Positions 1 to 6,581 of a stretch of 53,670 nt of DNA are shown here, one piece after another. The translations under genes and the position numbers were made by a program. Origin of the DNA: Gordonibacter sp036659115 (GTDB taxonomy: Bacteria > Actinomycetota > Coriobacteriia > Coriobacteriales > Eggerthellaceae); the NCBI RefSeq assembly GCF_036659115.1, contig NZ_JAVXDF010000002.1. One strand, given 5' to 3'. Every line of letters begins with the position of its first letter. Position 1 is the stretch's first letter. Below the pieces are notes generated by a model that was not told where the DNA came from, ran no database searches, and was given only the letters and a program-made list of their open reading frames with translations.

Positions 1-74
1 TACAATCTGCCGTAAGAAAACAAGGCGTTCGGCTCTTAAGAGGCGGCCGACGTATTCGTGCAGGAAGGAATCTC
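1..74 (+). promoter_or_regulatory. Leader upstream of pyrK
   Basis: The window opens with TACAAT, the same hexamer seen as a probable -10 box in several other intergenic regions here, so bases 1-6 may be a promoter element. The alternative is that bases 1-15 read Y-N-L-P-stop in frame 1 and are the 3' end of an upstream pyrimidine gene such as carB. The window is too short to decide. AGGAAGGA at 62-69 is a good ribosome binding site for the GTG at 75. Confidence 0.3.
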
Positions 75-884
75 GTGGCCCTTGTCAACGAACGGGCGCG
101 CATCGTGGAAAACGAGTGCGTCGGCCCGAATCTCTACGTCATGACGCTGGTATCGCCCGGCATCGCTGCGCGCATCGAGCCGGGACAGTTCGTGCATATG
201 AAGGTGCCGGGCATGGATGCGCATATCCTGCGCCGCCCGTTCTCGGTGTACGCACGCGATGCGGACGCGGGGACGTTGGAGGTGCTGTACCAGGCGGTTG
301 GTTTCGGCAGTGCGCATATGGTGGGCCTTGAGCCGGATGCGGTCGGTGCGGAGGCATCCGTCGAGCTGATCGGCCCCATCGGTCGCACGTGGCAGCCGCC
401 AGCCGGTACGCGGCGGGCGCTGCTGGTGGGTGGCGGCGTGGGGGCGGCCCCGCTGTTCATGCTGTGCGAGCAGCTGGCCGAGGCAGGTGCGTCCGTCCAC
501 GTGGTGCTGGGTGCCCAGACCGGCGAGGCGCTCACCTGCCGCGGCCGCTACGAGGCGCTGCTTGACGCGCCGCCGCGCTGTGCTACCGATGACGGCAGTT
601 TTGGGCGCGAGGGTTTCTGTACGTCGCTGGTGCAAGAGGCGCTTGCCGAGGCGGAAGCGGCGGGGGAGCCCTACGACTACCTGGCGGTCTGCGGTCCCGA
701 GCCGCTCATGAAGATCGTGGCGGGCATGGCCGAGGCGGCAAACGTTCCCTGCGAGCTGTCGATGGAAAAGCGCATGGCCTGCGGCGTGGGCGCCTGCCTT
801 TCCTGCGTGGTCGACACGGTGGACGGGAAACTGCGTGCTTGCGTTGACGGACCCGTTTTCGATGCGCGGAAGGTGGTGTGGTGA
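75..884 (+). CDS. pyrK: Dihydroorotate dehydrogenase B, electron transfer subunit PyrK
   Basis: PyrK passes electrons from dihydroorotate oxidation in PyrD to NAD+ through FAD and a [2Fe-2S] cluster, in the cytoplasm. The 269-residue protein has the ferredoxin-reductase layout: the FAD motif RPFSVY near residues 54-59, a glycine-rich nucleotide segment LLVGGGVGAAP near 116-126, and the C-terminal [2Fe-2S] ligands Cys236, Cys241, Cys244 and Cys256 in the pattern C-x4-C-x2-C-x11-C. The GTG start at 75 is preceded by AGGAAGGA. The stop overlaps the start of pyrD by one base (TGATG), which indicates translational coupling and matches the obligate PyrK-PyrD heterotetramer. Length is usual for the family (about 250-270). 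Confidence 0.95.
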   Translation: MALVNERARIVENECVGPNLYVMTLVSPGIAARIEPGQFVHMKVPGMDAHILRRPFSVYARDADAGTLEVLYQAVGFGSAHMVGLEPDAVGAEASVELIGPIGRTWQPPAGTRRALLVGGGVGAAPLFMLCEQLAEAGASVHVVLGAQTGEALTCRGRYEALLDAPPRCATDDGSFGREGFCTSLVQEALAEAEAAGEPYDYLAVCGPEPLMKIVAGMAEAANVPCELSMEKRMACGVGACLSCVVDTVDGKLRACVDGPVFDARKVVW

Positions 885-1852
885 TGACCTCGATCGAGCG
901 CCATCAACCTGTGGGGCCTTCGCCCCGCCAGCCTCGCCCCACTTCGGTGGACATGGCGGTCAACCTCGGCGGGTTGGATATGAAGAACCCGGTCACGGTG
1001 GCTTCAGGGACGTTTGCGGCGGGACTCGAGTACCACGATTTCGTTGACGTGGCGACGCTCGGCGCGGTTACCACCAAGGGAGTGTCGCTCAATGGCTGGG
1101 AGGGCAATGCGAGTCCTCGCATTGCCGAGACGCCGTGCGGGATGCTGAACTCCATCGGGTTGCAGAACCCGGGGGTCGCCCACCTGAAGGAGCACGACCT
1201 GCCTTGGTTGGCCGAGCGTGGGGCTGCGGTCATCGTGAACGTGTCGGGGCATAGCTTCGACGAGTACGTGGCGGTCATCGAGGCGCTTGAGGATGCGCCG
1301 GTTCATGCCTACGAGGTGAACATCTCGTGTCCGAACGTGGATGCGGGCGGCCTGACCATCGGCACCAGCAGCAGCAGCGTGGAGGCCGTTGTGTCGCGCT
1401 GCCGTGCAGCCACCAAGCGGCCGCTTATCGTGAAGCTCACCCCAAACGTTACCGACATTACGGAGATCGCCCGTGCGGCCGAAGCGGCCGGTGCCGATGC
1501 GCTCTCGCTTATCAACACGCTGCTGGGCATGGCCATCGACGCGAAACACCGTCGTCCCCAGCTTGCGCGCGTCGTGGGTGGCTTGTCCGGCCCGGCGGTG
1601 AAGCCGGTGGCGCTGCGCATGGTGTGGGAGTGCCACAAGGCCGTAAAGATTCCGCTGCTGGGCATGGGCGGTATATCCACCGGCATCGACGCCGTCGAGT
1701 TCATGCTGGCAGGCGCTACGGCGGTGGCCGCTGGTACGGTGAATTTCGCCAATCCGTGCGCCACGGTTGAAATCATCGAGGGAATAGCGCAGTATTGCGA
1801 AGAAGAGGGCGTCAAAGACGTCAAGGAACTGATAGGAGCGCTTGAATGCTAA
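884..1852 (+). CDS. pyrD: Dihydroorotate dehydrogenase B, catalytic subunit PyrD
   Basis: Class 1B dihydroorotate dehydrogenase, the FMN subunit that oxidises dihydroorotate to orotate using NAD+ through PyrK. Seen: the N-terminal pattern VNLGGLDMKNPVTVASGTF, the NISCPNVDAGG segment with the class 1 Cys, the IVKLTPNVTDI lysine segment, and the C-terminal phosphate-binding GMGGI followed by AGATAVAAGT. The family length is about 300; this copy is 322 residues from the ATG at 884, with roughly 20 extra N-terminal residues. The upstream GTG at 878 would add two residues. The ATG at 884 forms a TGATG junction with pyrK. The 3' end overlaps pyrF by seven bases. Confidence 0.94.
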   Translation: MTSIERHQPVGPSPRQPRPTSVDMAVNLGGLDMKNPVTVASGTFAAGLEYHDFVDVATLGAVTTKGVSLNGWEGNASPRIAETPCGMLNSIGLQNPGVAHLKEHDLPWLAERGAAVIVNVSGHSFDEYVAVIEALEDAPVHAYEVNISCPNVDAGGLTIGTSSSSVEAVVSRCRAATKRPLIVKLTPNVTDITEIARAAEAAGADALSLINTLLGMAIDAKHRRPQLARVVGGLSGPAVKPVALRMVWECHKAVKIPLLGMGGISTGIDAVEFMLAGATAVAAGTVNFANPCATVEIIEGIAQYCEEEGVKDVKELIGALEC

Positions 1853-2571
1853 GCTCGTTCGAGAACATACCCGCGCGCGACCGGGTTATCGTCGCGCTCG
1901 ACTGCGGTATCGAGGAGGCGTTCGATCTCGCTGATGCGCTGCAGGGCAAGGCCACGTGGATGAAAGTGGGCATGACGCTGTTCTACGCGAACGGCCCGGC
2001 TATCGTCTATGCGCTGAAGGAACGCGGGTTCAAGGTGTTCCTCGATCTCAAGTTTCATGATATCCCGCACCAGGTAGAGGGTGCGGCCTATGCGGCGGCG
2101 GGCAGCGGTGCCGACATGCTTACCATGCACACCGTGGGCGGTGTCGACATGATGCAGGCGGCCCAGAAAGGTGCCGAGCGCGCCGCTGCTGAATACGGCC
2201 ATGATGTGTCTGCCACCTTGGGCATCACCGTGCTTACCAGCATGAACGATGCAGCGCTTGCCGAAACGGGAGTGTCCCGCGCCATGTCGGACCAAGTGGT
2301 CGTGCTGGCCGAACAGGCCAAGCGTGCCGGTATCTCGGGCGTGGTGGCCTCGCCGCGCGAGGCGGCCCGTCTGCGCGAGATACTGGGGCCCGATGCCTAC
2401 ATCGTCACACCCGGCGTGCGGCTGGCAGGTGCCGACAAGGGTGACCAAAGCCGCGTGGCTACGCCGGCCGAAGCGTTTGCTGCCGGTGCGTCCCATATCG
2501 TCGTCGGCCGCCCCATCACGTTGGCCGACGATCCTGCTGTGGCATTCGACGCGATCGTAGCGGAACTGTAG
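1846..2571 (+). CDS. pyrF: Orotidine 5'-phosphate decarboxylase
   Basis: Decarboxylates OMP to UMP, the last step of de novo UMP synthesis. The 241-residue protein carries the invariant catalytic motif DLKFHDIPH (Asp-x-Lys-x-x-Asp) near residues 66-74. The phosphate-binding end is present as TPGVRLAG near 187-194 and IVVGRPIT near 216-223. It is the short TIM-barrel PyrF type of about 230-240 residues. Its ATG overlaps the end of pyrD (ATGCTAA), so pyrK-pyrD-pyrF is a tightly coupled set. The spacer after it carries signals for the next gene. Confidence 0.95.
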   Translation: MLSSFENIPARDRVIVALDCGIEEAFDLADALQGKATWMKVGMTLFYANGPAIVYALKERGFKVFLDLKFHDIPHQVEGAAYAAAGSGADMLTMHTVGGVDMMQAAQKGAERAAAEYGHDVSATLGITVLTSMNDAALAETGVSRAMSDQVVVLAEQAKRAGISGVVASPREAARLREILGPDAYIVTPGVRLAGADKGDQSRVATPAEAFAAGASHIVVGRPITLADDPAVAFDAIVAEL

Positions 2572-2778
2572 TTTCCAGTTTCCACGTTTCGCCTGTACGG
2601 CCTCGTATGGTGTGTTTGTTTGACGATTGTGCGACGAAACGCGGAAAACGGGGCGACCTGCTCTTACAATGTGTGACATCGCGCTGAAATTTTTAGGAAT
2701 TACGGCGATTGACAAGGCAAGACGACCTATTGCGTGATAGTATCACGGAATCGTTTTGGAAAAGAAGGAGAGAACACG
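2572..2778 (+). promoter_or_regulatory. Probable promoter region of the mIHF-like gene
   Basis: This 207-base spacer is visibly richer in A and T than its surroundings. It contains a TACAAT hexamer at 2665-2670, and TTGACA at 2709-2714 followed by TAGTAT at 2738-2743. The spacing of the second pair (23 bases) is too long for a normal housekeeping promoter, so I cannot name the exact boxes. A ribosome binding site, AAGAAGGAGAG, sits at 2762-2772 just before the ATG at 2779. I see no strong terminator for the pyr genes. Confidence 0.4.
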
Positions 2779-3087
2779 ATGGCTATTCCTCAACTCAGCC
2801 CGGAAGAACGTCAGGCGGCCCTGGAGAAGGCTAAGGCAGCTCGCATCAAGCGTGCCGAGGTCCGTGACGAGCTGAAGTCCGGCAAGCTTACTTTGGCGAA
2901 GGTTCTCGAGATGAAGAACGATCCCATCGTGGGCCGCATGAAGGTGTCCACGCTCATCGAGACCATGCCTGGCTATGGCAAGGCCAAGGCTGAGAAGATC
3001 ATGAAAGAATTGCAGATCGCCGAGAGCCGCCGCCTGCGCGGTCTGGGCGAGCGTCAGCAGTCTGCACTTCTGGAGCGTTTGGGCTAA
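2779..3087 (+). CDS. mihF: Integration host factor-like nucleoid protein, actinobacterial type (mIHF/sIHF)
   Basis: Small basic DNA-binding nucleoid protein of the actinobacterial IHF family, which is unrelated to proteobacterial HU/IHF. The family is essential in mycobacteria and acts in chromosome compaction and gene control. The 102-residue product matches family length. It has a long charged N-terminal helix rich in Lys/Arg/Glu, followed by the helix-two-turn-helix segment around MPGYGKAKAEKIM near residues 67-79 and a basic RRLRGLG tail. I chose the ATG at 2779 because of the strong AAGAAGGAG site; an upstream in-frame start at 2734 has none. Its place between pyrF and gmk is the usual actinobacterial position and supports the call. 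Confidence 0.92.
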   Translation: MAIPQLSPEERQAALEKAKAARIKRAEVRDELKSGKLTLAKVLEMKNDPIVGRMKVSTLIETMPGYGKAKAEKIMKELQIAESRRLRGLGERQQSALLERLG

Positions 3088-3095
3088 CCGGCCGT

Positions 3096-3668
3096 ATGAG
3101 ACACGGCAATCTGTTTGTCATTTCGGGGCCATCAGGTGCTGGCAAAGGCACGCTGGTGGCCCGTTTGTTGCAAGAGGTGCCCGATGCCTGGGTGTCTCTT
3201 TCGGTGACGACGCGCGCTCCCCGCGGAGGCGAAGTCGATGGCGTGCACTACCAGTTCGCCTCGGATGAGGAATTTCAGAATCTGGTTGATCACGAGGGGC
3301 TGCTTGAGTGGGCGACGTATGCGGGCAACCGCTACGGAACCCCGCGTGCCACGGTCGAGGAGCATATGACCCATGGCGAGCAGGTCGTCCTTGAAATCGA
3401 CGTGCAAGGTGCCTTCCAAGTGCGCGACAAGATGCCGGCTGCGCATCTCGTGTTCGTCGAGCCGCCGTCGCTTGAAGTGCTCGAGGAGCGTCTGCGAGGA
3501 CGAGGTACCGAGACCGACGAGGTAATTGCGAAGCGCATGGATGCGGCCGCAGTGGAGCTTTCGCATAAAATGGAGTATGATATGCGGTTGGTGAACGACA
3601 ACCTTGACGAGGCGACTGCTGAGTTAGTGCGCTACGTCAACGAACAAGCCGAGGAAGCACGAGGTTAA
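3096..3668 (+). CDS. gmk: Guanylate kinase
   Basis: Phosphorylates GMP to GDP with ATP. The Walker A loop SGPSGAGKGT begins near residue 9, and the GMP-binding region follows as SVTTRAPRGGEVDGVHYQF, near residues 35-53. The lid and LEIDVQGAFQVR segment (near 97-108) is intact. At 190 residues it is of normal length. It starts nine bases after the mIHF stop with only a weak ribosome binding site, so it is probably translated from the same message. The rpoZ start follows the gmk stop by seven bases, the common gmk-rpoZ pair. Confidence 0.95.
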   Translation: MRHGNLFVISGPSGAGKGTLVARLLQEVPDAWVSLSVTTRAPRGGEVDGVHYQFASDEEFQNLVDHEGLLEWATYAGNRYGTPRATVEEHMTHGEQVVLEIDVQGAFQVRDKMPAAHLVFVEPPSLEVLEERLRGRGTETDEVIAKRMDAAAVELSHKMEYDMRLVNDNLDEATAELVRYVNEQAEEARG

Positions 3669-3675
3669 ATATCCC

Positions 3676-3936
3676 ATGAGCATCATCGAACCTAAGATCG
3701 ACGTCCTGCTGAACAGGACCGACAACGATCGTTTCCTGTTGTGTGCGCTCGCATCGAAGCGCGCCCATGACATCAACGATATGATGCGCGGCCAGCGTGA
3801 CCGCGCCATCCAGCTGCAGACGGCCGTTGAGATCGCCCGCGCTGCCGACAAGAAGCCGCTCTCGCTCGCGTTCAACGAGGTTGCCCGCGGCGAAGTGTCC
3901 TTCGACCCTACTTCCATCGATATCAAGAACCACTAG
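3676..3936 (+). CDS. rpoZ: RNA polymerase omega subunit
   Basis: Small subunit that aids assembly and stability of RNA polymerase by clamping the beta' C-terminus. The 86-residue product begins MSIIEPKIDVLL and has the omega core near residues 21-40: NDRFLLCALASKRAHDINDM. The following LAFNEVARGEVSF segment is also conserved in actinobacterial omegas. It is cotranscribed with gmk. The reading frame is followed by a spacer with three nested or neighbouring hairpins. Confidence 0.93.
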   Translation: MSIIEPKIDVLLNRTDNDRFLLCALASKRAHDINDMMRGQRDRAIQLQTAVEIARAADKKPLSLAFNEVARGEVSFDPTSIDIKNH

Positions 3937-3942
3937 GGTTTG

Positions 3943-4161
3943 GGTTCCGGCAGCCTTACGGTCGTCGGAACCGCCCGATACTGCGAAGCCCCGAGGTGTT
4001 CGGATTTGCCATTCTTGCGCTTTCCTCCGTACCGAAGCACGCTTCTCCGAAAGGACTCGTGCTTCGCGTGACGTGGCAGGCGCAAAACGGCAGCTTCCGT
4101 ACCTCGGGGCTTCTCGTTGACCTACTACGCAACCTATGAGCCCTGTGCGCTTCGCGCGAAG
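3943..4161 (+). other. Structured rpoZ-thiI spacer with nested inverted repeats
   Basis: Four perfect dyads sit in this spacer. GGTTCCG at 3943-3949 pairs with CGGAACC at 3966-3972. GAAGCCCCGAGGT at 3985-3997 pairs with ACCTCGGGGCTTC at 4101-4113, a 13 bp arm enclosing 103 bases. Inside that loop CGAAGCACG at 4033-4041 pairs with CGTGCTTCG at 4058-4066. A short GCTTCGCGCGAAGC palindrome follows at 4149-4162, just before thiI. None is followed by a run of T, so these are not simple terminators. The outer arms resemble those of the element at 34104-34214. Either a repeated extragenic element or a structured RNA leader of thiI would fit. Confidence 0.5.
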
Positions 4162-4183
4162 CTCGCGCTCACGAAGGATTCCC

Positions 4184-5425
4184 ATGATTGAGTTCCAGCG
4201 CATCATCCTTGCCCATTACCACGAGATCGGCCTGAAGGGACACAACCGCTCGGTGTTCGAGACGCGGTTGCTGAAGAACCTCGAGGCGCTTCTTACCGGC
4301 TTCCCAGTGGTGACGATCCATCGTATATCGGGACGTATCTGCGTGTTTCTGCGTGAGGGAACCGACTGGGACACGGCGGTCGCGGCGTCCGAGGTAATCG
4401 GACGCGTACCGGGCGTGGCGCGGGTGTCGTGCGGATTCAAGTGCGAGCGCGACTTGGACGAGATGATCCAGGCGGCCCTCGCGGCGCTCTCCGAGGCGGG
4501 AGATTTCTCTACGTTCAAAGTGGCCGCGCGGCGCAACCACACCGACTTCGCCACGAACTCAATGGAGATGAACCAGATCATCGGCGGTGCGCTTTCGGAG
4601 GCTTGCCCTGACAAAGGGGTGCGCATGAAGAACCCCGACGTCACGGTGGGCGTCGAAGTGGTGCAAAACGCCTCGTATGTCTATGCGCGTTCCGTGCCGG
4701 GTGTGGGCGGCTTGCCGGTGGGCAGCTCGGGCAAGGTGGTCTGCCTGCTCTCCTCAGGTATCGATTCGCCGGTGGCCACGTGGAAGATGGCACGGCGCGG
4801 GGCCGTGTGTATCGGCGTGCATTTTTCGGGCCGTCCGCAAACCTCCGATGCGAGCGAGTACCTCGTAGACGACATTGCCCGCGTGCTTGAGCGCACGGGA
4901 TGCATCGCACGCGTGTATACCGTGCCGTTCGGCGATTACCAGCGCGAGATCGCGCTCACGGTGCCGCCCGAGTTGCGCGTGATCATGTACCGTCGTCTCA
5001 TGTTCAAGGTGGCCGAGGCACTGGCCCGTATCGAACATGCCGGTGCGTTGGTAACGGGCGAGAGCCTCGGACAGGTGGCCTCGCAGACGCTCGATAACAT
5101 CCGTGCGACAGACCAGGCCGTGGATTGCCCCGTGTTCCGTCCGCTCATCGGCACGGACAAGCTGGAGATCATCGGCGAGGCGCAGCGAGCGGGCACTTTC
5201 GAGATCTCGTCGCAGGATGCGCCTGATTGCTGCACGCTGTTCATGCCTCGCAGCCCTGAGACGCATGCCAAGCTTCCGGTGGTTCTGGAGGCCGAGAGCG
5301 CCCTTCCCCTGGAGAAGTGGATCGACGAGATCATCGACAACGTCGAAGTACGCGACTATGCATGCTCGGCCTACAAGCCGAAGAAGCTTCGCCGCCGACG
5401 CGATGCGGAGATTCCTGCCCAATAG
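4184..5425 (+). CDS. thiI: tRNA 4-thiouridine synthase ThiI
   Basis: Adenylates U8 of tRNA and inserts sulfur to make 4-thiouridine; some members also supply sulfur for thiamine. The 413-residue product from the ATG at 4184 opens with FQRIILAHYHEIGLKGHNR, the typical ThiI start. A THUMP domain lies around residues 60-165 and the PP-loop ATPase motif SSGIDSPVATW near 189-199. The conserved DCCTLFMPR segment is present near 347-355. There is no C-terminal rhodanese domain, as in most Gram-positive ThiI proteins. The longer frame from 4136 runs through the hairpin-rich spacer and is less likely. The gene ends 64 bases before a strong terminator. Confidence 0.93.
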   Translation: MIEFQRIILAHYHEIGLKGHNRSVFETRLLKNLEALLTGFPVVTIHRISGRICVFLREGTDWDTAVAASEVIGRVPGVARVSCGFKCERDLDEMIQAALAALSEAGDFSTFKVAARRNHTDFATNSMEMNQIIGGALSEACPDKGVRMKNPDVTVGVEVVQNASYVYARSVPGVGGLPVGSSGKVVCLLSSGIDSPVATWKMARRGAVCIGVHFSGRPQTSDASEYLVDDIARVLERTGCIARVYTVPFGDYQREIALTVPPELRVIMYRRLMFKVAEALARIEHAGALVTGESLGQVASQTLDNIRATDQAVDCPVFRPLIGTDKLEIIGEAQRAGTFEISSQDAPDCCTLFMPRSPETHAKLPVVLEAESALPLEKWIDEIIDNVEVRDYACSAYKPKKLRRRRDAEIPAQ

Positions 5426-5488
5426 CGCCTTTCGCTACGAGATATACAACTGCATAGATTTATATCTACCGCTTGCTGGTGATTGCTT

Positions 5489-5530
5489 GAGGACGCCTAT
5501 TCGATAGCGAACAGGCGTCCTCTTCTATTG
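5489..5530 (+). terminator. Rho-independent terminator after thiI
   Basis: GAGGACGCCT at 5489-5498 pairs perfectly with AGGCGTCCTC at 5513-5522, a 10 bp stem with a 14-base loop, followed by a T-rich tail TTCTATT. It closes the rpoZ-thiI transcription unit. Confidence 0.85.
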
Positions 5531-5875
5531 AGCAATCATTGCTGTTTGTTTGGATCATTTTGTTGCGCACAGGCAGTTGATGTGCTGTTCGGTTTTACTC
5601 GAGCCGCTCCGCCGTCGTGAAGCGATTCGGGTTCTGGGAGGAATGCTTGTCCTCAGGCGGTCTTGCCAATCGAGGGCAAGGGGGGTTGTTGCGGGTTTTG
5701 CTGGGATGCTGTCTAGTTTCTGCTTGGGTGACGGTTGCGTTCTGACGGCGGTTTTGCCGTAAACCTGATAGATCCATGCGGTTTTCCAACGGCTTTTTTA
5801 CGGTGGATCGGCAAGGTTGCGGCGCTATGATCGGCTTATCGGATGCAGGAAGAAGCTATCAGGCGGGAGGCAGCT
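5531..5875. other. Intergenic region thiI-comEA, no convincing gene
   Basis: I find no credible coding sequence here. Short frames exist on both strands (about 64-70 residues), but they lack ribosome binding sites, family motifs and the local codon pattern. A small hairpin, ACGGC/GCCGT, lies near 5743-5760. A weak TATGAT at 5826-5831 may be the -10 box of the competence operon. GGGAGGC at 5865-5871 is the ribosome binding site of comEA. Confidence 0.5.
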
Positions 5876-6571
5876 ATGTCGTTTCAGAGAAGCGCGGAAT
5901 CATGGCGTGCGAAGCTGCACCTGTCGAAAACGCGCACTCCGGTGCTGATGGGCGTGACGGCACTGGCGGTAGTGGTGCTGGTAGTGGCAGGGAAAATGCT
6001 GTTAGATGCGGCTTCTTCGGATGGGTTTGCCCTTGAAGGCCCCGTGGCTGAATCGTCGAGCAAGGGGACTGGGGAGCTTGCCGGGGAAGAGGTGTCCGAA
6101 GTACGGATGTTGCGGGTGCATGTGGGAGGCGCGGTGGCAGTGTCGGGGGTGTACGAGGTTTCTGAGGGCTCGCGCGTGCTCGACGTGATCGAGGCTGCTG
6201 GCGGGTTTGCAGAAGGAGCCGCCTGTGATTCCCTCAATCTAGCACGTGAGGTGGCCGACGGCGAGCAGGTGCTTGTTCCCAGCGAGGCGGATAGGGCTGC
6301 CGCGGCTGCTGGCGATACGGCAGCAGGATCGCTTACGGGTGGGACAGCAGGCAGCGCGGGCGCACTTGCGGGAGGAGGCAGGGTCAACATCAACACCGCC
6401 TCTGCGGTGCAGCTCGATACGCTGCCGGGCGTCGGGGCCTCGACCGCCGAGAAGATCATCGCGGATCGGGAAGCGAACGGGCCGTTCAAGACGGTCGAGG
6501 ATTTGAAGCGCGTGGCGGGTATCGGCGATAAAAAGTTCGCCGCACTGGCCGATGCGATCAGCGTCGGATGA
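5876..6571 (+). CDS. comEA: ComEA-like DNA-binding competence protein
   Basis: Membrane-anchored DNA receptor of the natural transformation machinery. The 231-residue product from the ATG at 5876 has one membrane segment near residues 23-43 (VLMGVTALAVVVLVVAGKML). An SLBB-like domain follows near 80-135 (VHVGGAVAVSGVYEV...). A helix-hairpin-helix domain near 172-230 begins VNINTASAVQLDTLPGVG, the hallmark of ComEA. A Gly/Ala-rich linker joins the two domains. I prefer this start over 5843 because of the GGGAGG site. It is directly followed by comEC, the channel partner, which supports a DNA uptake role. Confidence 0.9.
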   Translation: MSFQRSAESWRAKLHLSKTRTPVLMGVTALAVVVLVVAGKMLLDAASSDGFALEGPVAESSSKGTGELAGEEVSEVRMLRVHVGGAVAVSGVYEVSEGSRVLDVIEAAGGFAEGAACDSLNLAREVADGEQVLVPSEADRAAAAAGDTAAGSLTGGTAGSAGALAGGGRVNINTASAVQLDTLPGVGASTAEKIIADREANGPFKTVEDLKRVAGIGDKKFAALADAISVG

Positions 6572-6581
6572 GGGTCGTCGC

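Noticed and set aside
5550..5789. Small frames on both strands in the thiI-comEA spacer as possible short genes
   Set aside because: No ribosome binding site, no conserved-looking pattern, and the two strands give equally poor proteins.
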